NCBI RefSeq assembly: GCF_030409685.1
Contig: NZ_JAUFQJ010000001.1
Coordinates: 421,076 to 485,075, forward strand
Reading direction: 5' to 3'
From: Ferruginibacter paludis
Lineage (GTDB): Bacteria; Bacteroidota; Bacteroidia; Chitinophagales; Chitinophagaceae
DNA length: 64,000 bases
Shown here: positions 51,497-62,000 of the stretch, in pieces
Layout of the letters: every line of letters starts with the position of its first letter
Position numbering within the stretch: the first letter of the stretch is position 1
Made by a program: the position numbers and the translations under genes
Notes under the pieces: generated by a model
The model's input: the letters and a program-made list of their open reading frames with translations, nothing else
Told to the model about the DNA's origin: nothing
The model's database searches: none

Positions 51497-51520
51497 TTTT
51501 AAAGCTGTACCACGTACGGG
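51497..51520 (+). repeat. attR: 3' end of intact tRNA-Glu
   Basis: Identical over 24 bases to 43666-43689. Bases 51508-51520 are the 3' end of the functional tRNA (minus strand). Confidence 0.85.
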
Positions 51521-51579
51521 ACTCGAACCCGTGATTCCTCCGTGAAAGGGAGGCGTCTTAACCTCTTGACCAACGCGGC
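51508..51579 (-). tRNA. tRNA-Glu (anticodon TTC)
   Basis: A 72-base cloverleaf on the minus strand: acceptor GCCGCGT with ACGTGGT (two G-U pairs), D-arm GTC/GAC, anticodon stem CCTCC/GGAGG with loop CTTTCAC (anticodon TTC), a 4-base variable loop, T-arm ACGGG-TTCGAAT-CCCGT, discriminator A. CCA is not encoded (CAG follows). It is the insertion site of the mobile element. A near-consensus promoter lies just upstream. Confidence 0.95.
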
Positions 51580-51596
51580 TTATTGCTAAAGGACGG

Positions 51597-51628
51597 CAAA
51601 GATAACGAGTGAAGGTTTTTCAGCCAAA
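51597..51628 (-). promoter_or_regulatory. Promoter of tRNA-Glu
   Basis: Minus strand: TTTG (51628-51625), a 20-base spacer, TATCTTTG (51604-51597), which is an exact -7 match. The start falls near 51590, about 11 bases before the tRNA 5' end. Confidence 0.8.
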
Positions 51629-51670
51629 TTTTTTCACAAATAATGGCAAATAAAATAATTCGCTATACAA

Positions 51671-52351
51671 TCATTCCCGGTTTAACAAGTCAGGCCGTCT
51701 TTCTGCTGTACGCAGCATCGCCTGATCATGGCGCCACTGCTCAATCCGGGCGTGATTGCCGCTCAGTAAAATATCGGGCACCTTCCAAGTTCTGAATTCT
51801 ACAGGCCGCGTATATACCGGGGGAGCCAGTAAATTATCCTGGAAAGAATCAGTTAAGGCAGACGTTTCATCATTCAATACACCAGGTATTAAACGGCCAA
51901 TGGCATCTACCAATACAGCCGCTGCCAATTCGCCGCCACTCAAAACATAATCTCCTATAGAAATTTCCCTGGTAATGAAGTGATCCCTCAGTCGCTGATC
52001 CACACCTTTGTAATGACCACAAATTAACAACAGGTTATTTTTTAGCGACAGCTGGTTGGCCGTTTGCTGGTTAAACGTTTCGCCATCAGGCGTTAAAAAA
52101 ATAATTTCATCATAGGAGGTGTGTTTCTGCAAACTCTCAATTGCATTCACCAATGGCTCAATCATCATCACCATGCCAGCGCCGCCTCCAAAAGCATAAT
52201 CATCTACCTGCGCCCTTGCATAAGTAGTATGGTCACGGAGGTTAATGCAGTTCACTTCCAGCAAACCCTTATCCCTGGCACGTTTCATAATTGAATGCGC
52301 AAAAGGGCTGTCCAGCAAGGCAGGTACAACAGATATAATATCAATCTTCAT
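51671..52351 (-). CDS. trmD: tRNA (guanine-37-N1)-methyltransferase
   Basis: A SPOUT-class methyltransferase that makes m1G37 in tRNAs with G36 from S-adenosylmethionine and so prevents +1 frameshifting. The 226-residue length fits. [17 protein letters not shown], the knot segment [12 protein letters not shown] and [16 protein letters not shown] are all conserved TrmD motifs. The C-terminal domain ([26 protein letters not shown]) binds the anticodon stem. It lies upstream of, and on the same strand as, tRNA-Glu with 91 bases between them. The usual neighbours rpsP, rimM and rplS are absent. Confidence 0.97.
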   Translation of the reverse strand: MKIDIISVVPALLDSPFAHSIMKRARDKGLLEVNCINLRDHTTYARAQVDDYAFGGGAGMVMMIEPLVNAIESLQKHTSYDEIIFLTPDGETFNQQTANQLSLKNNLLLICGHYKGVDQRLRDHFITREISIGDYVLSGGELAAAVLVDAIGRLIPGVLNDETSALTDSFQDNLLAPPVYTRPVEFRTWKVPDILLSGNHARIEQWRHDQAMLRTAERRPDLLNRE

Positions 52352-52460
52352 ACTGTAAAATTAGGTAAGTGAAATCACCAACAGTTGACCTAGTGTACAC
52401 AGTGTTTATTGCCGCATACATTATTGTTTCTGGTAGTTTATTTAACCGATAGAAGAAAAA

Positions 52461-52844
52461 TTAAAAATCCATAAAACCGTCAATCTCACGTTTGTCTTTT
52501 TTTGTTGGGCGCCCTTGTTTACTCATGCGCTTGCCCGTATGAAATGTGGCGGCCTGGAACTGAATTCTGTCAAGCTCTTCAGCCGGCGTGATATCGCTGT
52601 AGTATTTAATCGCCTCATTGTATTGCACCCTGTGATCAAGCAGTGCAGTCACTTTTATAACCCATCTTTTAGCCTCTGTTTTTACCTCGTATTCATCACC
52701 CACTGTCACCGCTTTCGATGCCTTTACATTATCCCCGTGCAACTTCACTTTACTTTTATCACAGGCATCGGCTGCCTGGCTGCGGGTCTTAAAAAGCCGG
52801 ATGGCCCACAAATATTTATCAATGCGGAGTTTCTCTTTTTCCAT
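52461..52844 (-). CDS. S4-domain RNA-binding protein (Hsp15-like)
   Basis: A 127-residue protein. LRIDKYLWAIRLFKTRSQAADACDKSKVKLHGDNVKASKAVTVGDEYEV is an S4 domain (about 5-55), followed by a segment of about 40 residues and a basic C-terminal tail (GKRMSKQGRPTKKDKREIDGF). It matches bacterial Hsp15-like proteins, which in E. coli (HslR) bind stalled 50S subunits carrying nascent chains. It lies 109 bases upstream of trmD on the same strand. Confidence 0.85.
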   Translation of the reverse strand: MEKEKLRIDKYLWAIRLFKTRSQAADACDKSKVKLHGDNVKASKAVTVGDEYEVKTEAKRWVIKVTALLDHRVQYNEAIKYYSDITPAEELDRIQFQAATFHTGKRMSKQGRPTKKDKREIDGFMDF

Positions 52845-52995
52845 ATCACAAAATTAAGTGCTTTGGTTGTTTCACACCAAGCTTGCAACGAAAACAAATA
52901 TTGCAAAAGAAAACTCCCGGGTGTTTGTTCTATTCTTTATTTCCTTATTGTGAAATTGGTTTCATAGAGCCTGTTGTCACTTTGCGCTTTGGCGT

Positions 52996-53026
52996 TTTGG
53001 TGATAAGCTGTGATTATTTACCTTAA
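52996..53026 (+). promoter_or_regulatory. Weak promoter candidate of the dipeptidyl-peptidase gene
   Basis: TTTG (52996-52999), a 19-base spacer and TACCTTAA (53019-53026), which has two mismatches to TAnnTTTG. A leader of about 17 bases would result. Confidence 0.4.
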
Positions 53027-53049
53027 TTTAGTTTTCTAAAATTATCAAT

Positions 53050-55233
53050 ATGCATTTTAAAAGAAGGGGTATTTTTTCGTTGCTTATTATTGTGTTGGTA
53101 ACACAGGTTGTACAGGCGCAATACAGGATAACCACCCAGTTTACTCCTGACGGAAATAGTTATTATCAAAAACAAAGTGGCGGCATTGTAAAAGTAGATA
53201 TTAGAACCGGGCAGGCAACTCCATTGGTAACAGCCGACCAATTAACGCCTTCGGGCGGCAAAGCAATTACCGTCGCATCATTCGCCTTTAATGCAGATAA
53301 TAATAAACTGCTGGTATTTACCAACACAGGTAAAGTATGGCGCTACAAAACCAGGGGCGATTACTGGGTGCTGGATATGACTACTAATACTTTAACACAA
53401 TTAGGTAAAGGCAAGCCTGCGCAAACAATGATGTACGCTAAGTTTTCTCCCGACAGTAAAAAGGTGGGCTACGTAAGTGAACACAATCTTTTTACTGAAG
53501 AAATTGCTACAGGAAAAATAACACAACTAACGTTTGATGGTACACGCAAATTAATCAATGGTACATTCGATTGGGTGTATGAAGAAGAGTTTGGTTGCAG
53601 GGATGGTTTTCGCTGGAGCCCGGATGGAAAAAACATTGCCTTTTGGCAGGTGGATGCCAACAAAATCAGGGATTATTATATGCTTAATACCACTGATTCC
53701 AATTATTCACAAGTAATACCGGTAGAATATCCAAAAGTGGGAGAGGCTCCATCGCCGGTAAAAATTGGGGTGGTGGCTTCAACAGGTGGTAAGGTGCAGT
53801 GGATGAATATTGAAGGCGATCCGCAACAGCATTACCTGCCACGTATGGAATGGGCGGATGCTGCTACATTGGTAGTGCAGCAACTGAACCGTAAACAACA
53901 GGAAAGTAAATTGTTTTACTGCAATATAGCAGACGGACAGGCACGTTCTTTTTTTACAGAAAATGACAAAGCATGGATTGAAGTGAAAAGTTACTGGAAC
54001 GATGATGACCCGACCGGCTGGGACTGGATCAAAAAAGGTGCGGCATTTATATGGGTTAGTGAAAAAGATGGTTGGAGGCATATTTATTCCATAAGCCGTG
54101 ATGGTAGTAAACAAAACTTGATTACAAATGGTAAGTACGATATTGAATCCATCAAATGCATTGATGAGGCGGGTAACTATATTTACTTTATGGCCTCGCC
54201 CAACAACGCTACCCAACTCTACCTGTACAAGGTAAAAATGGATGGTAAAAGCAATGCCATACAGGTGTCGCCGGCAGGGCTTAATGGCACGCACAGCTAT
54301 ACTATTTCGCCTAATGCAAAATGGGCAAACCATGGTTTTAGCAATTATAAAACTATGCCCGTAAAAGAATGGGTATCGTTGCCCGATCACAAAGCGGTGA
54401 ACAATGCTGCAAGTATAGCAGCTACTGCTAAAACAGATAGCAGCAGCACCGTGCGTTACACCACGGTTACAACTGATGATGGTGTTGAGCTGGATGCATG
54501 GATTAATTATCCTAAGAATTTTGACAGCACAAAAAAATACCCCGCTGTGTTTTATGTGTACGGTGAACCCGCTGCCACTACCACTGGTGACAGCTATGGC
54601 AACCACCAGAATTTTTTATATAATGGCGATATGAGTGAAGATGGATATTTCCAGCTGGCAGTGGATAACAGAGGAACACCTTCATTGAAAGGATCTGCCT
54701 GGCGGAAATCTATTTATCGTAAAATAGGTACTATCAATGTACGGGATATGGCGCAGGCAGCTACCAAACTAATTGCTAAAAGTTATTTTGATAAAGACCG
54801 CATTGCTGTGTGGGGATGGAGCGGAGGTGGTTCTTCTACCCTGAATTTGATGTTCCAATATCCTGATATTTTTAAAACAGGTATTGCCATTGCAGCTGTT
54901 GGCAACCAGTTATTTTATGACAATATTTACCAGGAAAGATATATGGGACTGCCACAGGAAAATAAGGAAGATTTTATTGTTGGTTCGCCCATCAGCTATG
55001 CAAAAAATTTGAAAGGTAATTTGTTATACATCCACGGAACGGGTGATGACAACGTTCACTATAGTAACGCTGAGGTATTGCTGAACGAGCTGATAAAATA
55101 CAATAAGCAATTTCAGTTTATGGCGTACCCAAACCGTACGCACAGCATTTCAGAAGGAGAAGGCACCAGTTTACACCTTGTTACTTTATACACTAATTAT
55201 CTCAGGGCAAACTGTCCGCCGGGGGCAAGATAA
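53050..55233 (+). CDS. Dipeptidyl-peptidase IV family (S9B) serine peptidase
   Basis: A secreted or periplasmic 727-residue exopeptidase with a signal peptide (MHFKRRGIFSLLIIVLVTQVVQAQ). The N-terminal beta-propeller domain carries the DPP IV substrate-gate motif DWVYEEEF (Glu178-Glu180), which holds the free N-terminus of peptides. The C-terminal alpha/beta hydrolase has Ser591 (WGWSGGG), Asp666 (HGTGDDNVH) and His698 (NRTHSIS), a complete triad. Members remove X-Pro or X-Ala dipeptides. The gene is monocistronic with a terminator. Confidence 0.95.
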   Translation: MHFKRRGIFSLLIIVLVTQVVQAQYRITTQFTPDGNSYYQKQSGGIVKVDIRTGQATPLVTADQLTPSGGKAITVASFAFNADNNKLLVFTNTGKVWRYKTRGDYWVLDMTTNTLTQLGKGKPAQTMMYAKFSPDSKKVGYVSEHNLFTEEIATGKITQLTFDGTRKLINGTFDWVYEEEFGCRDGFRWSPDGKNIAFWQVDANKIRDYYMLNTTDSNYSQVIPVEYPKVGEAPSPVKIGVVASTGGKVQWMNIEGDPQQHYLPRMEWADAATLVVQQLNRKQQESKLFYCNIADGQARSFFTENDKAWIEVKSYWNDDDPTGWDWIKKGAAFIWVSEKDGWRHIYSISRDGSKQNLITNGKYDIESIKCIDEAGNYIYFMASPNNATQLYLYKVKMDGKSNAIQVSPAGLNGTHSYTISPNAKWANHGFSNYKTMPVKEWVSLPDHKAVNNAASIAATAKTDSSSTVRYTTVTTDDGVELDAWINYPKNFDSTKKYPAVFYVYGEPAATTTGDSYGNHQNFLYNGDMSEDGYFQLAVDNRGTPSLKGSAWRKSIYRKIGTINVRDMAQAATKLIAKSYFDKDRIAVWGWSGGGSSTLNLMFQYPDIFKTGIAIAAVGNQLFYDNIYQERYMGLPQENKEDFIVGSPISYAKNLKGNLLYIHGTGDDNVHYSNAEVLLNELIKYNKQFQFMAYPNRTHSISEGEGTSLHLVTLYTNYLRANCPPGAR

Positions 55234-55268
55234 TTCGCCAGGATAATTCGCAAAACATAACAGGCATA

Positions 55269-55303
55269 AAAAAAGCCACCCTGGTTAACAGGATGGCTTT
55301 TTT
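55269..55303. terminator. Bidirectional terminator between the DPP IV and TonB receptor genes
   Basis: A 15-bp stem with one mismatch (AAAAAAGCCACCCTG with CAGGATGGCTTTTTT), a 5-base loop, and A- and T-rich flanks serving both convergent genes. Confidence 0.8.
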
Positions 55304-55326
55304 TATACTATACTAAATTTCAAATA

Positions 55327-58300
55327 TTAGTTAAACAAATACCTGATTCCAAACTGCATCTGCCAGCGGGAAAGTATATTGGTATTGTCTTTAAAGCTGT
55401 TTACCAATGGCACCTGGTTAGTAGGATCCAGGTAAGGCATAGAGAAAGCTGGTGTTCTTCCATCCGCTCCCAAACCTTCATATTTAAGGAAGTTGGTCAG
55501 GTTGGGCGTTTTGTAAGTTCCCCAATATTTATTAAAGAAATTACCCGCATTTACCAGGTCTAAAGTCAGCCTGATGGTGTGTCTTTCTTTACCGGTTTTT
55601 ACAGAAACTTCTTCGGTAACATTCAAATCAAGTCTTTTGTAAATAGGCCACACCACTGCGTTTGCTTTAGCGTATTGCCCACGGTGCGTTGACAAATAAT
55701 GATCCTGGGTAATAAAGTTGTTCAACTGGTTCCAAATCTGTGCAGCTGATCTTGGATCAGTACTTGCGCCGGTTCCTGAACCACCTGAATTAACTTTTAC
55801 AAGGTTGATTTCGCCTGCATTGGCAGGAATATACATTAAATCATTGCCTGCATTACCATCGCCATTTAAATCACCATTGTACACATAAGAAGAAACACCG
55901 GAGGGCGCAGCTTCAAATATAGCACCGATAGAAGTGGTGGCGTATTTGCAGTTGATAATTTTGTAGGATGCATATGCGATGATTCTGTGTGGTTGGTAAA
56001 AAGCACCATTGGCTAAAGTAGCTGCATTGGGATCTCCCTGCACGGCTCTTGCTGCCCACAAAGAGGAAGCGGTGCTTCCAAACTCGGCTGTATTTTTTGC
56101 CTGGCTGTAAGTGTACGCAATACTTGCAAAAAGATTTTTAAAATTCTTTTGTGCTCTTGCGGTTAAAGTATAAGAATAACCCTTGCTGGTGTTGCTCATT
56201 AAGATAGCATTTCCAATGTTAGGGTTATCAAGTGTTTTACCAGAATAATATTTATTTGAATTGGCTGTACTTGTAAGGTAACGTGCCCTGTTGTCGGCCC
56301 CGGCTAAACTAAATGCATTGTTTTCGTTTAGGTTGATATTTTTGTAATATACTGCGTTGATATCTTTAGAATAGGTTCCTTCTAAAGTGAGTACCACATC
56401 GTTGGCCAATTTTTTATCTACTGCAAAACTTGTTTTTAATACCTGCGGGTATTTAAAATTACGATCAACCAGCGCAGTACTGTAAGATGTGTTAGGGCCG
56501 GATTTAATATAGGCAGTTGGATCTGCGTTGAACGCTACCAGGTTTCCTGCAACGGGCGGAACCGCGTTAGGATTAGGGGCCGTGCTGTTGGTGAATGAAC
56601 CAAACTGGATACCATTGTTACTGGCCTGGTTACTGATCCAAACAAAAGGCGGCGGACCTGCAAAAATACCTGCTCCGCCTCTGATCTGTAAACTTCTGTC
56701 ACCCTTTACATCCCAGTTAAAACCAAGCCTTGGTGAAATCAACGGCGTTGTTTTCGGTGCCTTACCAATGTTATAGCTGCCATCTTTAAAAGTCAGCGCA
56801 TCAAAATAAGGATTGTCTGTAAAGGTTTGATTGTAGATGGTTAAATCGGTACGCAAGCCATAAGTAAGCGTAAAATTTTTGCTTGCACGCCATTTATCCT
56901 GCGCAAAAAATCCAAGTTCTGTTGAGCCAGCTTCGGCAAAAGGAAAAGCGCCGCCTGGCAAAGCCGAATACTGCAGGTAATAACTTTTAGCATTGGCATC
57001 GCCATTGTTTACACTGTTATAAAAATCTGTAAGACTGTTAAACTGGTAAACGCCCTGGTAGCCAGGTGCAAAAGCATTCTTATATTTCCTGTAATAATCC
57101 TGTGTACCTACAGTTATTTCGTGTGTGCCTTTGTAAAATTTAAAGAAATCGGCAAACTGAAATACATCTGTATTCAAAAGGTTGTTGTAGGTATACATTT
57201 CATATCCAAAAGTGGTATAAATGCTGCCAGCTCCATTCAAAATATCTACTAAAGGAAAAGTAGAACTGCTTGAATGAGGAGAACGGTAATCTCTTAAAGC
57301 AGTATAACCCAACTGCATTTTGTTGGAAGCCCTGTTACCAAAACGGGTGTTTAATTCTGCAATTACAATATTGAAGTTATTATTGATTACATACCCGCTA
57401 CCAAAGAATGGCATAGAGTTGGTACCCGGCTGTCCGCCTGTAATTTGTCCGCTGCCTGGTCTGCTTGCGCTTGCAAACTGGTCAGAAGATGATTTTAGAT
57501 AATTGTACTTAAGGGTAAATGTATTGTTCTTATTGATATTCCAGTCAATCTTGGCAGTGATTTTATCACTCTTGGTTTCAAATGAATATCCCTGGAATGC
57601 GCCTGGATTATAGTTGAATTTTTGTTGCAGAAAAGAACTCAATGCAGCAAGTGTATCTGCATTCGCCTGTGATACATTTCCACCAGGTGCATGACTTCCG
57701 TCTGACGCGATCTGGCTGGTGGCAGGAGCTGTTTGTCTTACCTGTTCTCCACTTATAAAAAAGAACAATTTGTCCGTTATAATAGCGCCGCCCAAAGAAG
57801 CGCCCCTGGTATTAAAGTTAAAATCTGGTTTTGTAATGGTGGTAGTACCAACCTTGTACCCTTGTGTACCGGGCCCTTTAAGATAGGTATATACAGAACC
57901 TTTAAATTGATTGGTACCACTTTTGGTTACTGAGTTAATACCTGCTCCCGAAAAGCCGCCCTGTGTTACATCATATGGTGCAACGTTTACCTGTATCTGT
58001 TCGATGGCTTCCAGGCTGATAGGCTCGCTGCCTGTTTGTCCGCCCAATGTTCCGGATAAACCAAATGAGTTATTGAAGTTGGCGCCGTCAACAGTAAGGT
58101 TGTTGTACTGGCTGCTGCGTCCGCCAATGTTCAGGCCGTTGGCTGTTGGTTCAAGCTTGGTAAAATCCTGCAGCGAACGGTTGATCGTTGGCAGTCTTTC
58201 AATTTGTGCACGGCTGATTATTTCCTGACTGCCGGTGCGGTTGTTGTTAAAAGTTTTATCCTGTCTGCGGCCGGAAACAGTTACCTCCGTAAGATCGGTT

Positions 58301-58632
58301 GATGTTTGAACGAGGGCAAAATCAGCCTTAAATTCCTGGCCCAGTAACAGGGTGATATTATCCTGTTTAGCGGGTTTGTACCCAACAAAAGTTACGGTGA
58401 TTTCATAAGGTCCGCCAATACGTAAATTGGGCAGGTTATAACGGCCATCCTTGCGGCTGGTAGTACTATATTTAGTACCTGTTGGAATGTGGACTGCAAC
58501 AACAGTTGCATTTCCTACTGCGTTGGTACCATCCGTTACAGTTCCCTGTATGTCCGAAGTGGTTTCCTGTGCATTTGTCAAAAAGCCAAAGAGGAGAAAA
58601 ATGGCTGTCAGCAAGTTGAATTTTCTTGTCAT
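55327..58632 (-). CDS. TonB-dependent outer-membrane receptor, Oar-like, with regulatory N-domain
   Basis: A 1101-residue outer-membrane transporter. Signal peptide about 1-21; a carboxypeptidase-regulatory-like (Ig/transthyretin) domain about 22-110 (IQGTVTDGTNAVGNATVVAV, GRYNLPNLRIGGPYEITVTFVGY); TonB plug about 130-250 (GGRSSQYNNLTVDGANFNNSFGLSG, QIQVNVAPYDVTQGGFSGAGINSVTKSG); the rest is the barrel, ending in MQFGIRYLFN with the penultimate Phe typical of Bam signals. A Ca-binding-like DLNGDGNAGNDLMY loop lies near residue 965. It resembles Oar proteins. The ligand is unknown. A close paralogue is next upstream. Confidence 0.9.
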   Translation of the reverse strand: MTRKFNLLTAIFLLFGFLTNAQETTSDIQGTVTDGTNAVGNATVVAVHIPTGTKYSTTSRKDGRYNLPNLRIGGPYEITVTFVGYKPAKQDNITLLLGQEFKADFALVQTSTDLTEVTVSGRRQDKTFNNNRTGSQEIISRAQIERLPTINRSLQDFTKLEPTANGLNIGGRSSQYNNLTVDGANFNNSFGLSGTLGGQTGSEPISLEAIEQIQVNVAPYDVTQGGFSGAGINSVTKSGTNQFKGSVYTYLKGPGTQGYKVGTTTITKPDFNFNTRGASLGGAIITDKLFFFISGEQVRQTAPATSQIASDGSHAPGGNVSQANADTLAALSSFLQQKFNYNPGAFQGYSFETKSDKITAKIDWNINKNNTFTLKYNYLKSSSDQFASASRPGSGQITGGQPGTNSMPFFGSGYVINNNFNIVIAELNTRFGNRASNKMQLGYTALRDYRSPHSSSSTFPLVDILNGAGSIYTTFGYEMYTYNNLLNTDVFQFADFFKFYKGTHEITVGTQDYYRKYKNAFAPGYQGVYQFNSLTDFYNSVNNGDANAKSYYLQYSALPGGAFPFAEAGSTELGFFAQDKWRASKNFTLTYGLRTDLTIYNQTFTDNPYFDALTFKDGSYNIGKAPKTTPLISPRLGFNWDVKGDRSLQIRGGAGIFAGPPPFVWISNQASNNGIQFGSFTNSTAPNPNAVPPVAGNLVAFNADPTAYIKSGPNTSYSTALVDRNFKYPQVLKTSFAVDKKLANDVVLTLEGTYSKDINAVYYKNINLNENNAFSLAGADNRARYLTSTANSNKYYSGKTLDNPNIGNAILMSNTSKGYSYTLTARAQKNFKNLFASIAYTYSQAKNTAEFGSTASSLWAARAVQGDPNAATLANGAFYQPHRIIAYASYKIINCKYATTSIGAIFEAAPSGVSSYVYNGDLNGDGNAGNDLMYIPANAGEINLVKVNSGGSGTGASTDPRSAAQIWNQLNNFITQDHYLSTHRGQYAKANAVVWPIYKRLDLNVTEEVSVKTGKERHTIRLTLDLVNAGNFFNKYWGTYKTPNLTNFLKYEGLGADGRTPAFSMPYLDPTNQVPLVNSFKDNTNILSRWQMQFGIRYLFN

Positions 58633-58686
58633 TTGATGATAGATTTGGTGCGAAAATGTGTTTCAATTTTCAAATGACAAGCGGCG

Positions 58687-58694
58687 CAAAAGTA
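58687..58694 (-). promoter_or_regulatory. Candidate -7 box of the first TonB receptor gene
   Basis: Minus-strand TACTTTTG, a consensus -7 match, 55 bases before the ATG at 58632. The -33 element is not clear. The rest of the 400-base gap holds only the terminator of the second receptor gene. Confidence 0.4.
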
Positions 58695-58978
58695 ACATAA
58701 TTCTAACTGTATTTTAACAGTAATTGAGAAGATATAAAACCTCTACATTTTAAAATGGATTTTAATTAAATAATATTCTGCGTTGTCCCTTTTTTGTTGA
58801 AATGATTTTACAAATTCCGGCAATTAATTAGCGATTAGCTATTTTAATGATATTAACAAATTGTTACGATAGCAATACCCCCTGCAGTAAAGGAATTTTC
58901 GGAATACTTGTCAGCGTAGCATGCGCATCATTAAAATATTAACGTGTCCTGATTTTATTAGTGGCTGCAACGACCCAA

Positions 58979-59012
58979 AAAAAACGCCCGGCAAATGCCG
59001 GACGTTTTTTTT
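58979..59012 (-). terminator. Terminator of the second TonB receptor gene
   Basis: AAAAAACGCCCGGC and GCCGGACGTTTTTT form a stem with one mismatch and an AAAT loop, 20 bases after the stop at 59033. Confidence 0.8.
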
Positions 59013-59032
59013 AATACTGTTTATTTGATCCT

Positions 59033-62000
59033 TTAGAAAATATACCTTAAACCTATCTGCATACCCCAGGTACTTATACTGGAAATATTTTTTTGAAAAG
59101 GCGTGGTCACCAGTTTGCCGTTGAACTCAGCTAAGTTGTAAACAGGCTGCTTGCTGGCATTGATCGATCTATAGGTGAGTGGATTGTTGATGGTAAACAA
59201 ATCTTTAGCACCGGCATTTTTATCAATCAGGTTAGGGAGGTTAATAATGTCAAGACTAAACTGCAGGTTGTGTCTTGTTTGTCCTGCAGTCACAAAGAAA
59301 TCTTGTAAAAACCGCATATCAAGGCGATTGTACCAGGGTGTGAGGGATGAATTCCTTTCGGCATACTGACCAACATGATTCTTTAAATATTTGGTGTTGG
59401 CAATCAGCTGATCGTATGCAGCCTGTTGCGCTGCAATAGAATACTTAATTGACCCATCTGTATTTTTTACATCAGAAAAATTAATATCAGCCCCTTTTGC
59501 ATAAATAAACATCAGGTCAGATGCATTGTTGCCATCGCCATTGAGGTCTCCTCCAATAACATAACTAAATCTTGACTGGGCATTGCCTTCATAAAACAAA
59601 GAAATCGTACTGGCCAGGTGATTGGCATATTCAAAGCGATAAGAAAGCGAACCCACCACACGATGCGGAACAGAATAAGCTGAGTTATACAATTCTTCAT
59701 TGTTGGGTGTGCCCCTGTTGACAATGGACTGCCATGCCGAAGTTGCCTGGGAACCAGGGTTTGGACTTACTTCTGTAGCTATTGTATACGTGTAAGCTAA
59801 AGAGCCATAAAATCCTTTTGCAAATGCTTTAGATAGTTGGAATGTGTTGGAAAAAGAATAACCCTTTTTGGTATTCTCCAGGACGATGGCGGTACCGCCA
59901 CGGTTGGTACCTGCCAGACTTGGATAAACAAACTTATCTGCTGCGGCAGTAGTGGATGGATAATAAGCCCTGTTATCAGATCCGGAAAGAGACGCAGTTG
60001 GGTCTTTTAAATTGGCATTGCGCATTTTTACCGCGTTGATATCTTTCGTATACATTACATCCCAGGTAAAAATAAAGCCATTGCCAAATTGTTTATCAAT
60101 ACCGAAGTTGGTTCTGAAAACCTGTGGAAATTTGAAATTCCGGTCAATCAACACAAAACTACCAGGCGCATTAGTGGTAGCTGTTGTCGGAAATTTAGAA
60201 ACATATGCATCCGGATTGGGGTTAAATGTTACACCACTTAATGCTGCCGGTGTATTGAGTACGGCGCCGTTTTGATAAACGCCGCTGTTACTTGGCATGT
60301 TGGTTAAGAACACAAAAGGTATTTTGCCGGTAAAAATACCTGTTCCGCCACGCAGCACCAGATCTTTTTCATCAGGCACTTTCCACCGGAAACCAATCCG
60401 GGGAGAAAGTAATATGGTAGATTTTGGCCATTTACCTGTGTTAAAGCTGGTAAGCTTGCCATCTTTATCCGGAAACTGTAATGCAGTGATAGCGGGATTT
60501 TCAATAGGCTGTTTCAGGTAGGTTGGCACATCTGCACGAATGCCGTATGTTATTTTAAAATTGGAACTAGGATTGATTTCATCCTGCACATATACACCTA
60601 ACTGGCCAATTTTTAAATCAGCAGAAAATACTTTTGGTTGTCCCGGAATCAGGGAATAGGTGTAAGAGAAAAAAGCCGGCCGTGAATCTGTAATAAAATC
60701 GTTCAGGCTGTTGTAAATGTAATAGCTTTCTGAGCCACCCATAAATGCGTTACCTACTTTTTGATATTCGTAAGTAGCTCCTGCAGTAAGTGTGTGTTTG
60801 CCTGCCTGTAGTGTAAAGTTGTCTGTGATAGTTGCTACATTGTTGATCACTTCATTATTCCTGGTGAAAGGATCAGTACCCGCACTCATGTAGTTGCGGT
60901 TTTTTGTAACACCGGGGATGGAGCCGGTTGTGTCGAATATTTCAATCGTTGGGAAAATACCACCGGGGCTGTTTCTCACATCATTAATGTGTGTGTAGGC
61001 AAACAATAACTGGTTTGAAATTCTGCTGTTAAAATTACTGTTTAACTCCAGTGTAGCCGATTTTACAATATGGTCCGTTGCATAATCTGAATTGGAAAAG
61101 CCGATCGACTGGTTGCTGTTTCTGTTATTGGGCAACCTGGTTTGAGAAGCAGCTGAGCCGACAAAAAAACCGCCGGAGCCACTGTTGGGTACACTGCTGC
61201 CATTTAGCGGCGATTGATCGCTTCCTTTAAAGTCACTGTATTTTAATACCAGTTTATGCACGTTGCTGATATTCCAGTTTATTTTAGCCAGGAACTTATG
61301 GTTTTTGGTTACAAAATTCGGACGGTTGTCATACACTCCCGCATCGTAATTATATTTTGATTTGAGTGCGTCGCGAAACTTATTCAGCGAATCTACAGGT
61401 GCCGCAGAGGCTTGCCCTGATGCGGTAGACCCTTTTGGAATGAAGGTGTTGGGATTAGGGGTTGAGGCATTTTCAAATTCCGCATTTAAAAAGAAAAATA
61501 ATTTGTTTTTTATGATGGGCCCGCCAAGGCTTGCACCATATACTTTGTTTTTTTGCGGGGTAGGAGTCAGCACCGTGCTGCCAACATGCTTGCCATTAAA
61601 GCTTTGATCGCGGTAAAAGCCGTAAGCTGTACCATGCAATGTATTGGTGCCGCTTTTGGTGGTAACGTTTAAACCTGCACCCGTAAAACCAGATTGTCTT
61701 ACATCATACGGGGCTATATTTACGGATACCTGGTCAAGTGCATCTATTGAAATCGGGCTGGCACCACCGCCTGGTTGTGGATCTGTGCTTAATCCGAAAT
61801 TATTATTGAGATTGGCGCCATCAATCTGCAGGTTATTGAAACGGCCGTCCCTGCCTGCAAAACTGTTACCGCTGCTTGCCTGTGGTGTCATCCTGGTAAA
61901 ATCTGTAATGCTTCTTGTAATGGAAGGTAACGTCATCAGCTGCCTTGAATTAAATACAGTGCTGGCACCCGTTTTAGTGCGGTTGATGCGACTGGAAGAA

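Larger units (their letters stand above)
43666..51520. mobile_element. Integrated element in tRNA-Glu with tyrosine integrase and HUH replication protein
   Basis: Bounded by a 24-base direct repeat (43666-43689 and 51497-51520), which is the 3' end of tRNA-Glu plus a few bases. The unit is 7831 bp. The left half is a tight plus-strand operon (integrase, unknown, excisionase-like HTH, one-TM protein, HUH Rep, small protein). The right half carries minus-strand, mostly lipoprotein genes in cassette-like units. No conjugation or capsid gene was recognised, so it is an integrative element of plasmid or small-phage type rather than a full ICE or tailed prophage. Confidence 0.85.

Noticed and set aside
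53779..54606. A 275-residue minus-strand open frame inside the dipeptidyl-peptidase gene
   Set aside because: Antisense to a gene with complete catalytic motifs; composition (Cys, Ile, His) is typical of shadow frames.
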